This document shows positions 40,214-47,923 of a DNA stretch of 64,000 nucleotides, one piece after another. The notes under the pieces were generated by a model. It made no database searches and was not told the DNA's origin. It saw only the letters and a list, made by a program, of their open reading frames with translations. A program made the translations under genes and the position numbers. Each line of letters opens with the position of its first letter. Position 1 is the stretch's first letter. Source of the DNA: Aliigemmobacter aestuarii (GTDB lineage Bacteria > Pseudomonadota > Alphaproteobacteria > Rhodobacterales > Rhodobacteraceae); the NCBI RefSeq assembly GCF_004799285.1, contig NZ_SSND01000001.1, forward strand, positions 434,001 to 498,000. The letters run 5' to 3'.

Positions 40214-41125
40214 ATGAGTGCCGCCGAAGACGCCGTCCGCGCCGCCAACACCCGCAACGCCTGGGCGCTGGTCACGCCGGCCCTGATCCTGCTGACCTTC
40301 GCGGCCTCGGGCCCGCTGCTGATCGTCCTGGTCTATTCCTTCCTGACCCCCGGCCAATATGGCAATGTGGAATGGATCTTCAGCCTCGACGCCTGGATCG
40401 GCATCCTTTTCACCAAGGACATCTTCGACGAAACCTACAAGCTGGCGGATGCCCATCTGACGATCTTCTGGCGGTCGGTGAAACTGTCCTTCCTGACCAC
40501 CGTGATCACCTTCGCCATCGGCTTTCCCACCGCCTGGTTCATCGCCACTCGGCCGCCGCGGTCGCGGGCGCTGTGGCTGTTCCTGATCACCATTCCGTTC
40601 TGGACCAACCTTCTGATCCGGACCTTCGCCATCAACGAGGTGATCCGCAACGAGGGCCTTCTGAACACCTTCCTGATCTGGCTCGGGGTGATCGAACGAC
40701 CGATCCAGATCGTCTATACCGATGTCGCGGTACTGATCGGGATGGCCTATGTCTATCTGCCGCTGATGGTGCTGCCGCTCTTTGCCGCCATCGACCGGTT
40801 CGACATGCGCCTGCTTGAGGCGGGATACGACCTTTACGCCAGCCGCTGGCGCGTGCTGCGCCGGGTGATCCTGCCGATCGTGAAGCCCGGCATCGTGGCC
40901 GGGTCGATCCTGGTCTTCGTGCCCTCGCTGGGGGCCTATGTGACGCCCCGCGTCCTGGGCGGCGGCAAGAACATGATGATCGGCAATTTCATCGAACTGC
41001 AGTTCGGGCAGGCCCGCAACTGGCCCTTGGGTGCGGCGCTGTCGATGACGCTTCTGATGATCGTGATGGTGGCGCTTCTGTTCTACGTCCGCGCCGCCAG
41101 CAAGGGGAGCAACCCCCATGGCTGA
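40214..41125 (+). CDS. potB: Polyamine-type ABC transporter permease (PotB-like)
   Basis: 303-residue inner-membrane permease with about six helices and the ATPase-contacting EAA loop LLEAGYDLYASRWRVLRRV followed by ILPIVKPG. The N-terminal half carries the long periplasmic loop seen in PotB/PotH proteins. Starts four bases after the ATPase gene with GAGGGG upstream and overlaps the second permease gene by eight bases. Confidence 0.92.
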   Translation: MSAAEDAVRAANTRNAWALVTPALILLTFAASGPLLIVLVYSFLTPGQYGNVEWIFSLDAWIGILFTKDIFDETYKLADAHLTIFWRSVKLSFLTTVITFAIGFPTAWFIATRPPRSRALWLFLITIPFWTNLLIRTFAINEVIRNEGLLNTFLIWLGVIERPIQIVYTDVAVLIGMAYVYLPLMVLPLFAAIDRFDMRLLEAGYDLYASRWRVLRRVILPIVKPGIVAGSILVFVPSLGAYVTPRVLGGGKNMMIGNFIELQFGQARNWPLGAALSMTLLMIVMVALLFYVRAASKGSNPHG

Positions 41126-41921
41126 CCGCAGCTTTTCCGTCTCGCGGATTCCGGGTTTCGCGGCGGTCGCGATCCTTGCCTTCGTGATCCTGTACCTGCC
41201 GATCTTCACCCTGGTCATCTATGCCTTCAACGCCTCGAAAAGCATCGCCGTCTGGGAAGGCTTTTCGCTTCAGTGGTTCGAGGCCGCCTGGGCCAACCGG
41301 CAGGTCAAGGAAGCCACCCTGCGGTCGCTCATCATCGCGTCGTCGGCCAGCGTGATCGCCACGACCGTGGCGACGATGGCCGCGCTTGGCACAACGCGGC
41401 GGGCGGCCTTCAAGGGGCAGACATTCGTCTATGTGATGATCAACCAGCCCCTGATGGTGCCCGAGATCGTGACCGCCGTGGCGCTTCTGATCTTTTTCGC
41501 CTCGATCAAGGTGGCGACGGGCTATCAGGGGCTTGGCTATCTGATCGCGGCCCATTCGGCCTTTTGCGTGCCCTTCGCCTATCTGCCGATCCGGGCACGA
41601 CTGGAAGGGATGGACCTGTCGCTGGAAACCGCGGCGGCCGATCTTTACGCCACGCCCTGGCGCACTTTCCGGCGGGTGACGCTGCCCCTGCTGTTGCCAG
41701 GGATCATCGCGGGCGCCATGCTGGCCTTCGTCATCAGCCTCGACGACGTGGTGATCACCGAGTTCGTGAAATCCGGCGGGCAGGATACATTGCCCACCTA
41801 CATGCTGGGCCAGTTGCGCCGGGCGATCACGCCCGAGGTCAACGCGATCTCGACCGCGCTTCTGGTCCTGACCGTGCTGCTGCTGTCGGCGTTCTTCCTG
41901 CTGACACGCAAGAAAGAGTAA
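41118..41921 (+). CDS. potC: Polyamine-type ABC transporter permease (PotC-like)
   Basis: 267-residue permease with six membrane helices; EAA loop LETAAADLYATPWRTFRRV followed by TLPLLLPG. FVISLDDVVITEF is the PotC/PotI-typical segment. Partner of the PotB-like permease, whose gene it overlaps by eight bases, indicating coupled translation. The binding-protein gene follows after a 188-base gap that contains a small ORF and a hairpin. Confidence 0.92.
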   Translation: MADRSFSVSRIPGFAAVAILAFVILYLPIFTLVIYAFNASKSIAVWEGFSLQWFEAAWANRQVKEATLRSLIIASSASVIATTVATMAALGTTRRAAFKGQTFVYVMINQPLMVPEIVTAVALLIFFASIKVATGYQGLGYLIAAHSAFCVPFAYLPIRARLEGMDLSLETAAADLYATPWRTFRRVTLPLLLPGIIAGAMLAFVISLDDVVITEFVKSGGQDTLPTYMLGQLRRAITPEVNAISTALLVLTVLLLSAFFLLTRKKE

Positions 41922-41950
41922 CGAGGGACCTGTTCCGGAAAGGACGCTGA

Positions 41951-42058
41951 ATGCCACGCGACGCCGTCAGGCTTGGCCTTGGGAAAGTGAACGAAACCCT
42001 GCCGGGCGGGCAATTCGGCACCCTTACACTGACGCGTGGCGAATACGTGTTTCTTTAG
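41951..42058 (+). CDS. Possible 35-residue small protein
   Basis: An ATG with AAAGGA seven bases upstream opens a 35-codon frame ending in TAG, in the gap between the PotC-like permease and the binding-protein gene. The peptide starts MPRDAVRLGLGKVNETLPGG and ends TLTLTRGEYVFL. It has no membrane segment and I recognise no family. The ribosome binding site and placement inside an operon argue for translation; the short length and lack of a known relative argue caution. It could also be a decayed fragment or a translated leader affecting the binding-protein gene. Confidence 0.35.
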   Translation: MPRDAVRLGLGKVNETLPGGQFGTLTLTRGEYVFL

Positions 42059-42071
42059 ATCAACACCAAGA

Positions 42072-42090
42072 CCCGCGAAAGGAACGCGGG
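42072..42090 (+). promoter_or_regulatory. Intercistronic hairpin before the binding-protein gene
   Basis: CCCGCG at 42072-42077 and CGCGGG at 42085-42090 around a seven-base loop, 11 bases upstream of the AAGGAG ribosome binding site. Such hairpins often protect the highly expressed binding-protein mRNA or partly terminate upstream transcripts. No T tract follows, so it is not an intrinsic terminator. Confidence 0.45.
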
Positions 42091-42109
42091 CCATCGCAAC
42101 AAGGAGAGA

Positions 42110-43144
42110 ATGACGATGATGAAAAGACTGACCGCAACCACGGCCCTGCTGTTGGCCACGACCTCGCTGGCCTCGGCTGAGGGAGAGTTGCAGCTGTTCA
42201 ACTGGGGCAACTACACCAGCCCCGAACTGATGGCCAAGTTCGAGGCCGAGACGGGGATCAAGGTCACCGTCACCGACTACGATTCGAACGACGCCGCGCT
42301 GGCCAAGATCGAGGCGGGCGGACACGGGTTCGACCTCGTGGTGCCTTCGGCCAACTATGTGCCGATCTTCCGCGAGAAGGGGCTGGCGGTCGAGCTTGAC
42401 CTGTCGAAGCTGCCGAACCACGCCAACATCACCGATCAGTGGCGCAACGTGCAGTGGGACGAGGGCCGGAAATGGTCGATCCCATGGCAGTGGGGCACGA
42501 CCGGCGTCGTGGTCAACACCTCGGTCTATGGCGGGGATGTGAACACCTCGGGCATCTTCCTTGACGTGCCCGACGAGCTGAAGGGCAAGGTCAACGTCGT
42601 GCCCGAGATGCTGGACGTGATCTCGCTGGCGCTGATGTATGTGGGCGGCGAGCCCTGTTCGGAGAACCCCGAACACCTCAAGGCCGCGCGTGACAAGCTC
42701 CTGGCCGCAAAGCCGCACTGGATCTCGATGGACTATGGCGCGACCGAGAAGGTGGCCAACGGCGACTGGGCTGCCAGCGTGAACTGGTCGGGTTCGTCCA
42801 TGCGGGTGCGTCTGGCCAACCCGGATGCGAAATACGGCTATCCGAAGGAAGGCTACATCGTCTGGATGGATTCGATGATGCTGCTGAAGGACGCGCAGAA
42901 CGTCGAGGAGGCCTACAAGTTCATGGACTTCGTCATGCAGCCCGAGAACGCCGCGATGATCTCGGCCTTCGCGCGCTATTCGAACGGGATCGAGGGGTCG
43001 GCCCCGTTCATGCCCGAGGACATGCAGACCGCGCCCGAAGTCGTAGTGCCGGACGAGTTCAAGGACAAGGGCGTGTTCCTGCCCACCTGTTCGGCCAAGT
43101 CGATGGAGTACCAGACGGCGATCTGGACCGAGCTTCTGAAGTAA
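42110..43144 (+). CDS. potD: Polyamine-type periplasmic binding protein (PotD-like)
   Basis: 344 residues with a cleavable signal peptide (LTATTALLLATTSLASA) and a mature start GELQLFNWGNYTSPELMAKF, the PotD/PotF pattern with the early aromatic box. VPSANYVPIFREKG and IPWQWGTTGVVVN are further family segments. The exact ligand (putrescine, spermidine or a related amine or amide) cannot be settled. The first ATG is 42110, but ATG 42116 is better spaced (nine bases) from AAGGAG at 42101-42106. Confidence 0.9.
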   Translation: MTMMKRLTATTALLLATTSLASAEGELQLFNWGNYTSPELMAKFEAETGIKVTVTDYDSNDAALAKIEAGGHGFDLVVPSANYVPIFREKGLAVELDLSKLPNHANITDQWRNVQWDEGRKWSIPWQWGTTGVVVNTSVYGGDVNTSGIFLDVPDELKGKVNVVPEMLDVISLALMYVGGEPCSENPEHLKAARDKLLAAKPHWISMDYGATEKVANGDWAASVNWSGSSMRVRLANPDAKYGYPKEGYIVWMDSMMLLKDAQNVEEAYKFMDFVMQPENAAMISAFARYSNGIEGSAPFMPEDMQTAPEVVVPDEFKDKGVFLPTCSAKSMEYQTAIWTELLK

Positions 43145-43149
43145 GGCTT

Positions 43150-43227
43150 GCGCCGCGCGGCATGCGCGGCGCGGCGGCGGGGGGCTTTGCCCCCCGCACC
43201 CCCCAGGGTATTTTCATCAGGTTGAAG
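43150..43227. repeat. Stem-loop repeat, copy C, after the ABC transporter operon
   Basis: A 9-base stem GCGCCGCGC/GCGCGGCGC (43150-43172), then a perfect 9-base stem GCGGGGGGC/GCCCCCCGC with loop TTT (43177-43197), then the core CCCCCCAGGGTATTTTCATC and CAGGTTGAAG up to 43227. The core matches the arms of copy A. It can act as the operon's terminator although no T tract follows, and it runs almost into the ribosome binding site of the second amidase gene. Confidence 0.75.
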
Positions 43228-43235
43228 GGCAAGGG

Positions 43236-44645
43236 ATGACTCTGACCGACTGGTCGGCCAGCGACTTGGCGCGGGCGATCGCGGCGCGGCGGATCGCGCC
43301 CTCGGAGGTGATGGCCGCCTTTCTGGACCGGATCGGGGCGGTGAACGGCGCGGTGAACGCCATCGTCTCGCTGCGAGACGCGGACCGGCTGATGGCCGAG
43401 GCGCGCGCCGCCGATGACGCGCCGCGCGCGGGATGGCTGCACGGGATCCCCTTCGCGGTGAAGGATCTGGTGGCGACGGCCGGGATCAGGACGACCTGGG
43501 GGTCGCCCGTCCATGCCGATCATGTGCCGGTGAAGGACGACCTGCTGGCGGCGCGGCTGCGGTCGGCGGGCGCGATCCTGATCGGCAAGACCAACACGCC
43601 GGAATGGGGACAGGGCAGCCATTCGTTCAACCCGGTGCATGGCGTGACGCTGAACCCCTACGACGCCTCGCGCACGGCGGGCGGATCGTCGGGCGGGGCG
43701 GCGGCGGCGCTGGCCGCCCGGATGGTGCCGGTCGCCGACGGGTCTGACATGATGGGCAGCCTGCGCAACCCGGCGGCCTTCTGCAATGTCTATGGTTTCC
43801 GCCCCACATGGGGGCTGGTGCCGCAGGATGCGGTGGGCGACACGCATCTGGCGACGCTGGCCACCGAAGGGCCGATGGCGCGCAATGTGGAAGACATCGC
43901 GCGGCTTTTGCAGGTCATCGCGGGCGAGAACCCCGAGGTGCCCTTTCCGCGCCCGACCGAACCCTGGCCCGATCTGCTGGAAACCGACCTGACCGGGAGG
44001 CGGATCGGCTGGCTGGGGGACTGGGGCGGCGCCTATCCCTGCGAGCCGGGCATCCTTGACCTGTGCAGGGACGGGCTTTCCGTGCTGTCCGGTCTCGGGG
44101 CGAGGGTCGAGGAGGTGGCGCCCCCCTTCCCTGCCGAACAGCTGTGGCAGGCGTGGATCACCCTGCGCGCCATGCTGAGCGCGGGGTCGAAGGGCGCGCT
44201 TTACGCCGATCCGGCCAAGCGCGCGCAATTGAAGCCGGAAAGCCTGTGGGAGATCGAACAGGGCCTGTCGCTGAGTGCCGCCGCCGTCCACGAGGCCAGC
44301 GTGATCCGGTCGCGTTGGTATATGCGGGCGGCCCGGCTGTTCGACCGGTTCGATTTCCTGGTGATGCCCTCGGCGCAGGTCTGGCCCTTCCCCGCCGGTT
44401 GGCGCTGGCCGCAACAGATCAACGGGCGGGCGATGGACACCTATCACCGCTGGATGGAGATCGTGATCCCGGTCAGCCTGATCGGCCTGCCCGCCCTGGC
44501 CTTGCCCTGCGGATTCGGCGCGGGCGGGCTGCCGATGGGGATGCAATTGATCGGGCGATCCGGGGCGGATGCCGCCGTGCTGGCGGCGGGGCAGCAATAC
44601 CACCGCGCGACGGACTGGCCGGGGCGGCGCCCGCCACCGATTTGA
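43236..44645 (+). CDS. Amidase signature enzyme
   Basis: 469 residues; complete triad Lys76 (AVKDLV), Ser151 (AGGSSGG) and Ser175 (GSDMMGSLRNPA). The C-terminal PVSLIGLPALALPCGFG is family-typical. It is not a close duplicate of the amidase at 37.6 kb: the segments flanking the triad differ throughout. Lies 91 bases after the PotD-like gene, separated by repeat copy C, and may hydrolyse an imported amide. Substrate unknown. Confidence 0.9.
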   Translation: MTLTDWSASDLARAIAARRIAPSEVMAAFLDRIGAVNGAVNAIVSLRDADRLMAEARAADDAPRAGWLHGIPFAVKDLVATAGIRTTWGSPVHADHVPVKDDLLAARLRSAGAILIGKTNTPEWGQGSHSFNPVHGVTLNPYDASRTAGGSSGGAAAALAARMVPVADGSDMMGSLRNPAAFCNVYGFRPTWGLVPQDAVGDTHLATLATEGPMARNVEDIARLLQVIAGENPEVPFPRPTEPWPDLLETDLTGRRIGWLGDWGGAYPCEPGILDLCRDGLSVLSGLGARVEEVAPPFPAEQLWQAWITLRAMLSAGSKGALYADPAKRAQLKPESLWEIEQGLSLSAAAVHEASVIRSRWYMRAARLFDRFDFLVMPSAQVWPFPAGWRWPQQINGRAMDTYHRWMEIVIPVSLIGLPALALPCGFGAGGLPMGMQLIGRSGADAAVLAAGQQYHRATDWPGRRPPPI

Positions 44646-44700
44646 CCGACACCGATTTGACTGCGGCCGATGCCTTTGCCGTCAGGGATAGCCTGGCGGA

Positions 44701-45252
44701 TCAGCCGCCGGGGATGCAGACGATTTCCGCCGCGCCACCCGGCGGCATGAAGCGGATGGAATCCTCCACAACCACGGCCGTTGCAAGCGCATAGGGGCCA
44801 TTCTCGAATTCGATCGACTGCGCGTCAATCGCCGACCACGTGCCTTGCTGGCCCGCGACCGAATAGCCACCCCCGTCGGTGATCGACAACTGGATCGCGC
44901 CGTCGGTCGCGTTCGGGATTGCGCAGGTCCAGGAGCCGGGAGTCGGTCTGGCCAGGCTGCCCGGTGCGGGCGGGGCCGAGGGCCGCGCCGTTCCCGGCGA
45001 GGCGACCTGCACCAGATCGCCCGGCGGATGCGACACCACATCGCGGTTCTGCATCTCGACGACGCAGGCGCCGTTGTCTTCGGTCTGGATCGTGCCGGGA
45101 TCGGGGTAGCCGGGCACCATGACCCATTGCCCGATCACGCAGGCGCTGAGCGGTGCACCTTCCTGCGCAAGTGCGGCGACTGGGCCGATCACGGGGCCGA
45201 TCACGGGGCCGGTCACGGCCAGGGCAAGGAAGACAAGGGCAGGACGAACCAT
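44701..45252 (-). CDS. Secreted protein of unknown function
   Basis: 183 residues with a signal peptide whose hydrophobic core is a repeated GPVI unit (TGPVIGPVIGPVAALA), encoded by an 11-12-base tandem repeat. The mature part has four Cys residues (ACVIGQW, GACVVEM, WTCAIP, EIVCIP), probably in two disulfides, a Pro/Ser/Ala-rich spacer at about residues 88-105 and a C-terminal beta-rich domain. ATG 45252 is taken over 45264 because the signal peptide starts there. I do not recognise a family. Confidence 0.68.
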   Translation of the reverse strand: MVRPALVFLALAVTGPVIGPVIGPVAALAQEGAPLSACVIGQWVMVPGYPDPGTIQTEDNGACVVEMQNRDVVSHPPGDLVQVASPGTARPSAPPAPGSLARPTPGSWTCAIPNATDGAIQLSITDGGGYSVAGQQGTWSAIDAQSIEFENGPYALATAVVVEDSIRFMPPGGAAEIVCIPGG

Positions 45253-45320
45253 CGGACACTCCATCAGAACAACAAACGTCGGCGCGGACCATGGCGGGCG
45301 ACTTGGGCAAATTGCGGAAG

Positions 45321-45346
45321 AAAAAAGGGCGGCCCGAAGGCCGCCC
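45321..45346 (-). terminator. Intrinsic terminator of the di-heme peroxidase gene
   Basis: On the minus strand: GGGCGGCC, loop TTCG, GGCCGCCC, then six T (complement of 45321-45326). Perfect 8-base stem, stable UUCG-type tetraloop and U tract, 26 bases after the stop. Confidence 0.9.
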
Positions 45347-45371
45347 GCAAGACGAAGTCTGGACGCACCCG

Positions 45372-46409
45372 TTACTTGACTTCCGAAGTCGGGCGCGGCG
45401 TTCCGGTGGTTTCGGCCGGAAGCAGCGGCAGCGTGACTTCGGGAACCTTGCCGGTCAGGCTGCCCAGGAAGGCCACCAGCTGATCGGCTTCCTGGTCCGA
45501 CAGTTCCTCGCCCAGCTGGCTTTCAGCCATGATCTGCACCGCGACCTTCAGGTCCCACACCTTGCCAGAGTGGAAGTAGGGCGCGGTCTGGTCGATGTTG
45601 CGCAGCGGCGAGGCGCGGAAGACGTATTCGTCATCCGCAGTCTCGGTGACCGAGAAGCGGCCCTTGTCGCCCACCGGCAGGATTTCGGATCCGGGCTTTT
45701 CGATCAGGCCGAAGGGATAATAGCCGTGGCCGCCGACGTTCACGCCCGAGTGGCAGGACGAACAGCCCTTGTCGATGAACAGCTCAAGCCCCGCCTTCTG
45801 GTCGGCGCTCAGCGCGTTGTCATCGCCGTTCAGCCAGGCGTCGAAGGGCGCGGGCGTGATCAGCGTGGCCTCGAAGGCCTCGATCGCCTTGGCCATGTTG
45901 TCGAAGTTGGCCGCGTTTTCCTCGCCCGGGAAGGCGGCCTTGAACCAGTCCACATACTGCGGCATCGAGTTCAGCGTGGCTTCGACCGCTTCGGGCGTGT
46001 TGGCCATCTCGACGCCCGCCTGGATCGGCCCCTTGGCCTGGGCAGCCAGGTCTTCGGCGCGGCCATCCCAGAATTGCGCCTCGTTCAGAACGGCGTTCAG
46101 CACGGTGGGCGAGTTGCGCGGCCCCTTTTGCCAACCGTGGCCGACCGAGGTTTCCATGTTGTCGTCGCCGCCCGTGGTCAGGTTGTGGCACGAATAGCAC
46201 GAGAACACACCCGAGGCCGACAGGCGGGGATCGAAGAACAGCGCCTTGCCGAGATCCACCTTTTCCGGGGTCACGGTGTTTTCGTTCAGGGCCGGAATCG
46301 TGGAGGGCAGCGGTTTGAAGAATTCGGCCGCCTTGTCGCGCAGGGCATCGGCCTGGGCTGCCCCGGCAAGGGCGGTCGTTGCGACCAGTGCGGAAAGGAT
46401 AAGGCGCAT
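45372..46409 (-). CDS. ccp: Di-heme cytochrome c peroxidase
   Basis: 345-residue periplasmic enzyme with a signal peptide (LILSALVATTALAGAAQA) and two haem-binding motifs: CYSCH at residues 71-75 (peroxidatic, low-potential haem) and CSSCH at 216-220 (electron-transfer haem). It reduces H2O2 to water with electrons from cytochrome c. Upstream are two FNR/CRP-family boxes, fitting the oxygen-limited expression known for bacterial Ccp enzymes, and a strong terminator follows. No MauG-like neighbour. Confidence 0.94.
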   Translation of the reverse strand: MRLILSALVATTALAGAAQADALRDKAAEFFKPLPSTIPALNENTVTPEKVDLGKALFFDPRLSASGVFSCYSCHNLTTGGDDNMETSVGHGWQKGPRNSPTVLNAVLNEAQFWDGRAEDLAAQAKGPIQAGVEMANTPEAVEATLNSMPQYVDWFKAAFPGEENAANFDNMAKAIEAFEATLITPAPFDAWLNGDDNALSADQKAGLELFIDKGCSSCHSGVNVGGHGYYPFGLIEKPGSEILPVGDKGRFSVTETADDEYVFRASPLRNIDQTAPYFHSGKVWDLKVAVQIMAESQLGEELSDQEADQLVAFLGSLTGKVPEVTLPLLPAETTGTPRPTSEVK

Positions 46410-46454
46410 GTCAGTCTCCCGATCAATCGTTTCGGCGCGTTCGAGGGGACCTTA

Positions 46455-46468
46455 TTGACTTTGGTCAA
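46455..46468. promoter_or_regulatory. FNR/CRP-family box 2 upstream of ccp
   Basis: Perfect inverted repeat TTGACTTTGGTCAA, centre 46461.5, 52 bases before the ccp ATG and 21 bases (two helical turns) from box 1. The TTGAC half-sites differ from canonical FNR (TTGAT) and are closer to those described for NNR/DNR-like regulators. Confidence 0.6.
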
Positions 46469-46475
46469 GGGGACA

Positions 46476-46489
46476 TTGATTTAGATCAA
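46476..46489. promoter_or_regulatory. FNR box 1 upstream of ccp
   Basis: TTGATTTAGATCAA matches the FNR consensus TTGAT-N4-ATCAA exactly; centre 46482.5, about 73 bases before the ccp ATG. With the usual -41.5 placement transcription would start near 46441, leaving a leader of about 32 bases. Confidence 0.85.
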
Positions 46490-46652
46490 TTCTAATTCTC
46501 GGAACGCTGGCTGGCCCCCTGCCCGGCCCGTGGCGGGTTGTCACAGGCCGGATCGCGCGGCCGTTTCCCGCCGTTGCCCCGTCGAAAGAACCAAACGGTT
46601 GCGCCGGTGGCGTGCCGCGCCTAATCCTTCCGGCACCGGCCGGAGACGCGAC

Positions 46653-47909
46653 GTGACCCTTTACCGATTGCTGATGACCCTTGCACAGCCCGTGCTGTGG
46701 CTGACGACAGCCATCGGCTCGGCCCTGGGGCGGACGATGCGCGGGGCATTGTGGCACCGGCTGGCGCTGCCGATGTCGTCCGATCCGGTCCTGCCGGGGC
46801 GGGTCTGGCTGCATGGCGCAAGCCTGGGCGAACTGACCTCGGCGCGCTGGCTGATCGAACGGTTGCTGACCGAACGGGCCGACCTGTCGCTGATCGTGAC
46901 CTGCAACAGCGAAACCGCGCGGCGCATGCTGATCGGCTGGGCCCTGCCCCGCACCGCTGTCAGGCTGGCGCCATTCGACAGCCGGGGCGCGGTGCGGCGG
47001 TTCCTGGATCACTGGCGCCCGGTGGCGCTGATCACGCTGGAAAACGAACTGTGGCCGGAACGTGTGGCGCAGGCCCATGCGCGCGCGATGCCGGTGCTGT
47101 GGATCGGGGCGCGCATCTCGGAACGGTCGGCGCGCCGCTGGTCGCGGCTGGCGCCGCGCCTGATCGCGGACACGCTCGCCCGGCTCGCATTCGTCTCGGC
47201 GCAGGATCAGGCATCGGAGGCCCGGCTGATCCGCCTTGGCCTGCCGCCTGCGGCGATCGGCCCGCGCCTGATGCTGAAGGCGCAGGCGGCACGCGCAGAC
47301 GACACGGCCGCCCCGCCCTTTGCCCCCCCTGCGCCCCGGGCGGCCACGCTGCTGGCCGCCTCGACCCATGAGGGCGAAGAGGGGCCGATCCTTGATGCCT
47401 TTGCCACGCAGGACAGGTTCGGGCTGCTGATCCTCGCCCCTCGCCATCCGGACCGCGCCGCCGCGATCCGGGCCGGAATCGAAGGGCGCGGGCTGCCGGT
47501 GGCGCAGCGCAGCCGGGGCGAGGTGCCGGGGTCCGAAACGCGCGTCTACCTGGCCGATACGCTGGGGGAAATGCCGCTCTGGTACCGGATGGCCGGTGCC
47601 ACGGTGATTGGCGGGACCTTCGCCGACCGGGGCGGGCATACGCCGTTTGAACCCGCCGCCCATGGGTCGGCCATCCTGCACGGCCCCTCAATCGGCAACT
47701 TCGCCGAACCCTTTGCCGCGTTGCAGGCCGGCGGGGGCGCGCTGGCCGTTGCCGGGCCGGCGGATCTGGCCGCGGCGCTGGCGGGCCTGACGCCCGAGCG
47801 CCAGCAGGATCTGGCGCAGGCGGCGGGCCGGATCCTTGCGCCCGGCGCGGACGACCGGGATTTTCTGGCCGCGTTCGAGGCCGCGTTGCCCCCCGCCCCG
47901 CTGCCATAG
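46653..47909 (+). CDS. waaA: 3-deoxy-D-manno-octulosonic acid transferase
   Basis: 418-residue GT-B glycosyltransferase that adds Kdo from CMP-Kdo to lipid A precursors on the inner membrane. An N-terminal membrane anchor (LMTLAQPVLWLTTAIGSALG) is followed by HGASLGE with catalytic Glu60, then SLIVTCNSETARR and LENELWPERV. The C-terminal VIGGTFADRGGHTPFEPAAHG binds the nucleotide sugar. GTG 46653 has GGAG seven bases upstream, deciding the start. Shows the organism makes Kdo-containing LPS. Confidence 0.92.
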   Translation: MTLYRLLMTLAQPVLWLTTAIGSALGRTMRGALWHRLALPMSSDPVLPGRVWLHGASLGELTSARWLIERLLTERADLSLIVTCNSETARRMLIGWALPRTAVRLAPFDSRGAVRRFLDHWRPVALITLENELWPERVAQAHARAMPVLWIGARISERSARRWSRLAPRLIADTLARLAFVSAQDQASEARLIRLGLPPAAIGPRLMLKAQAARADDTAAPPFAPPAPRAATLLAASTHEGEEGPILDAFATQDRFGLLILAPRHPDRAAAIRAGIEGRGLPVAQRSRGEVPGSETRVYLADTLGEMPLWYRMAGATVIGGTFADRGGHTPFEPAAHGSAILHGPSIGNFAEPFAALQAGGGALAVAGPADLAAALAGLTPERQQDLAQAAGRILAPGADDRDFLAAFEAALPPAPLP

Positions 47910-47923
47910 CCCGGAAGGCCGGT

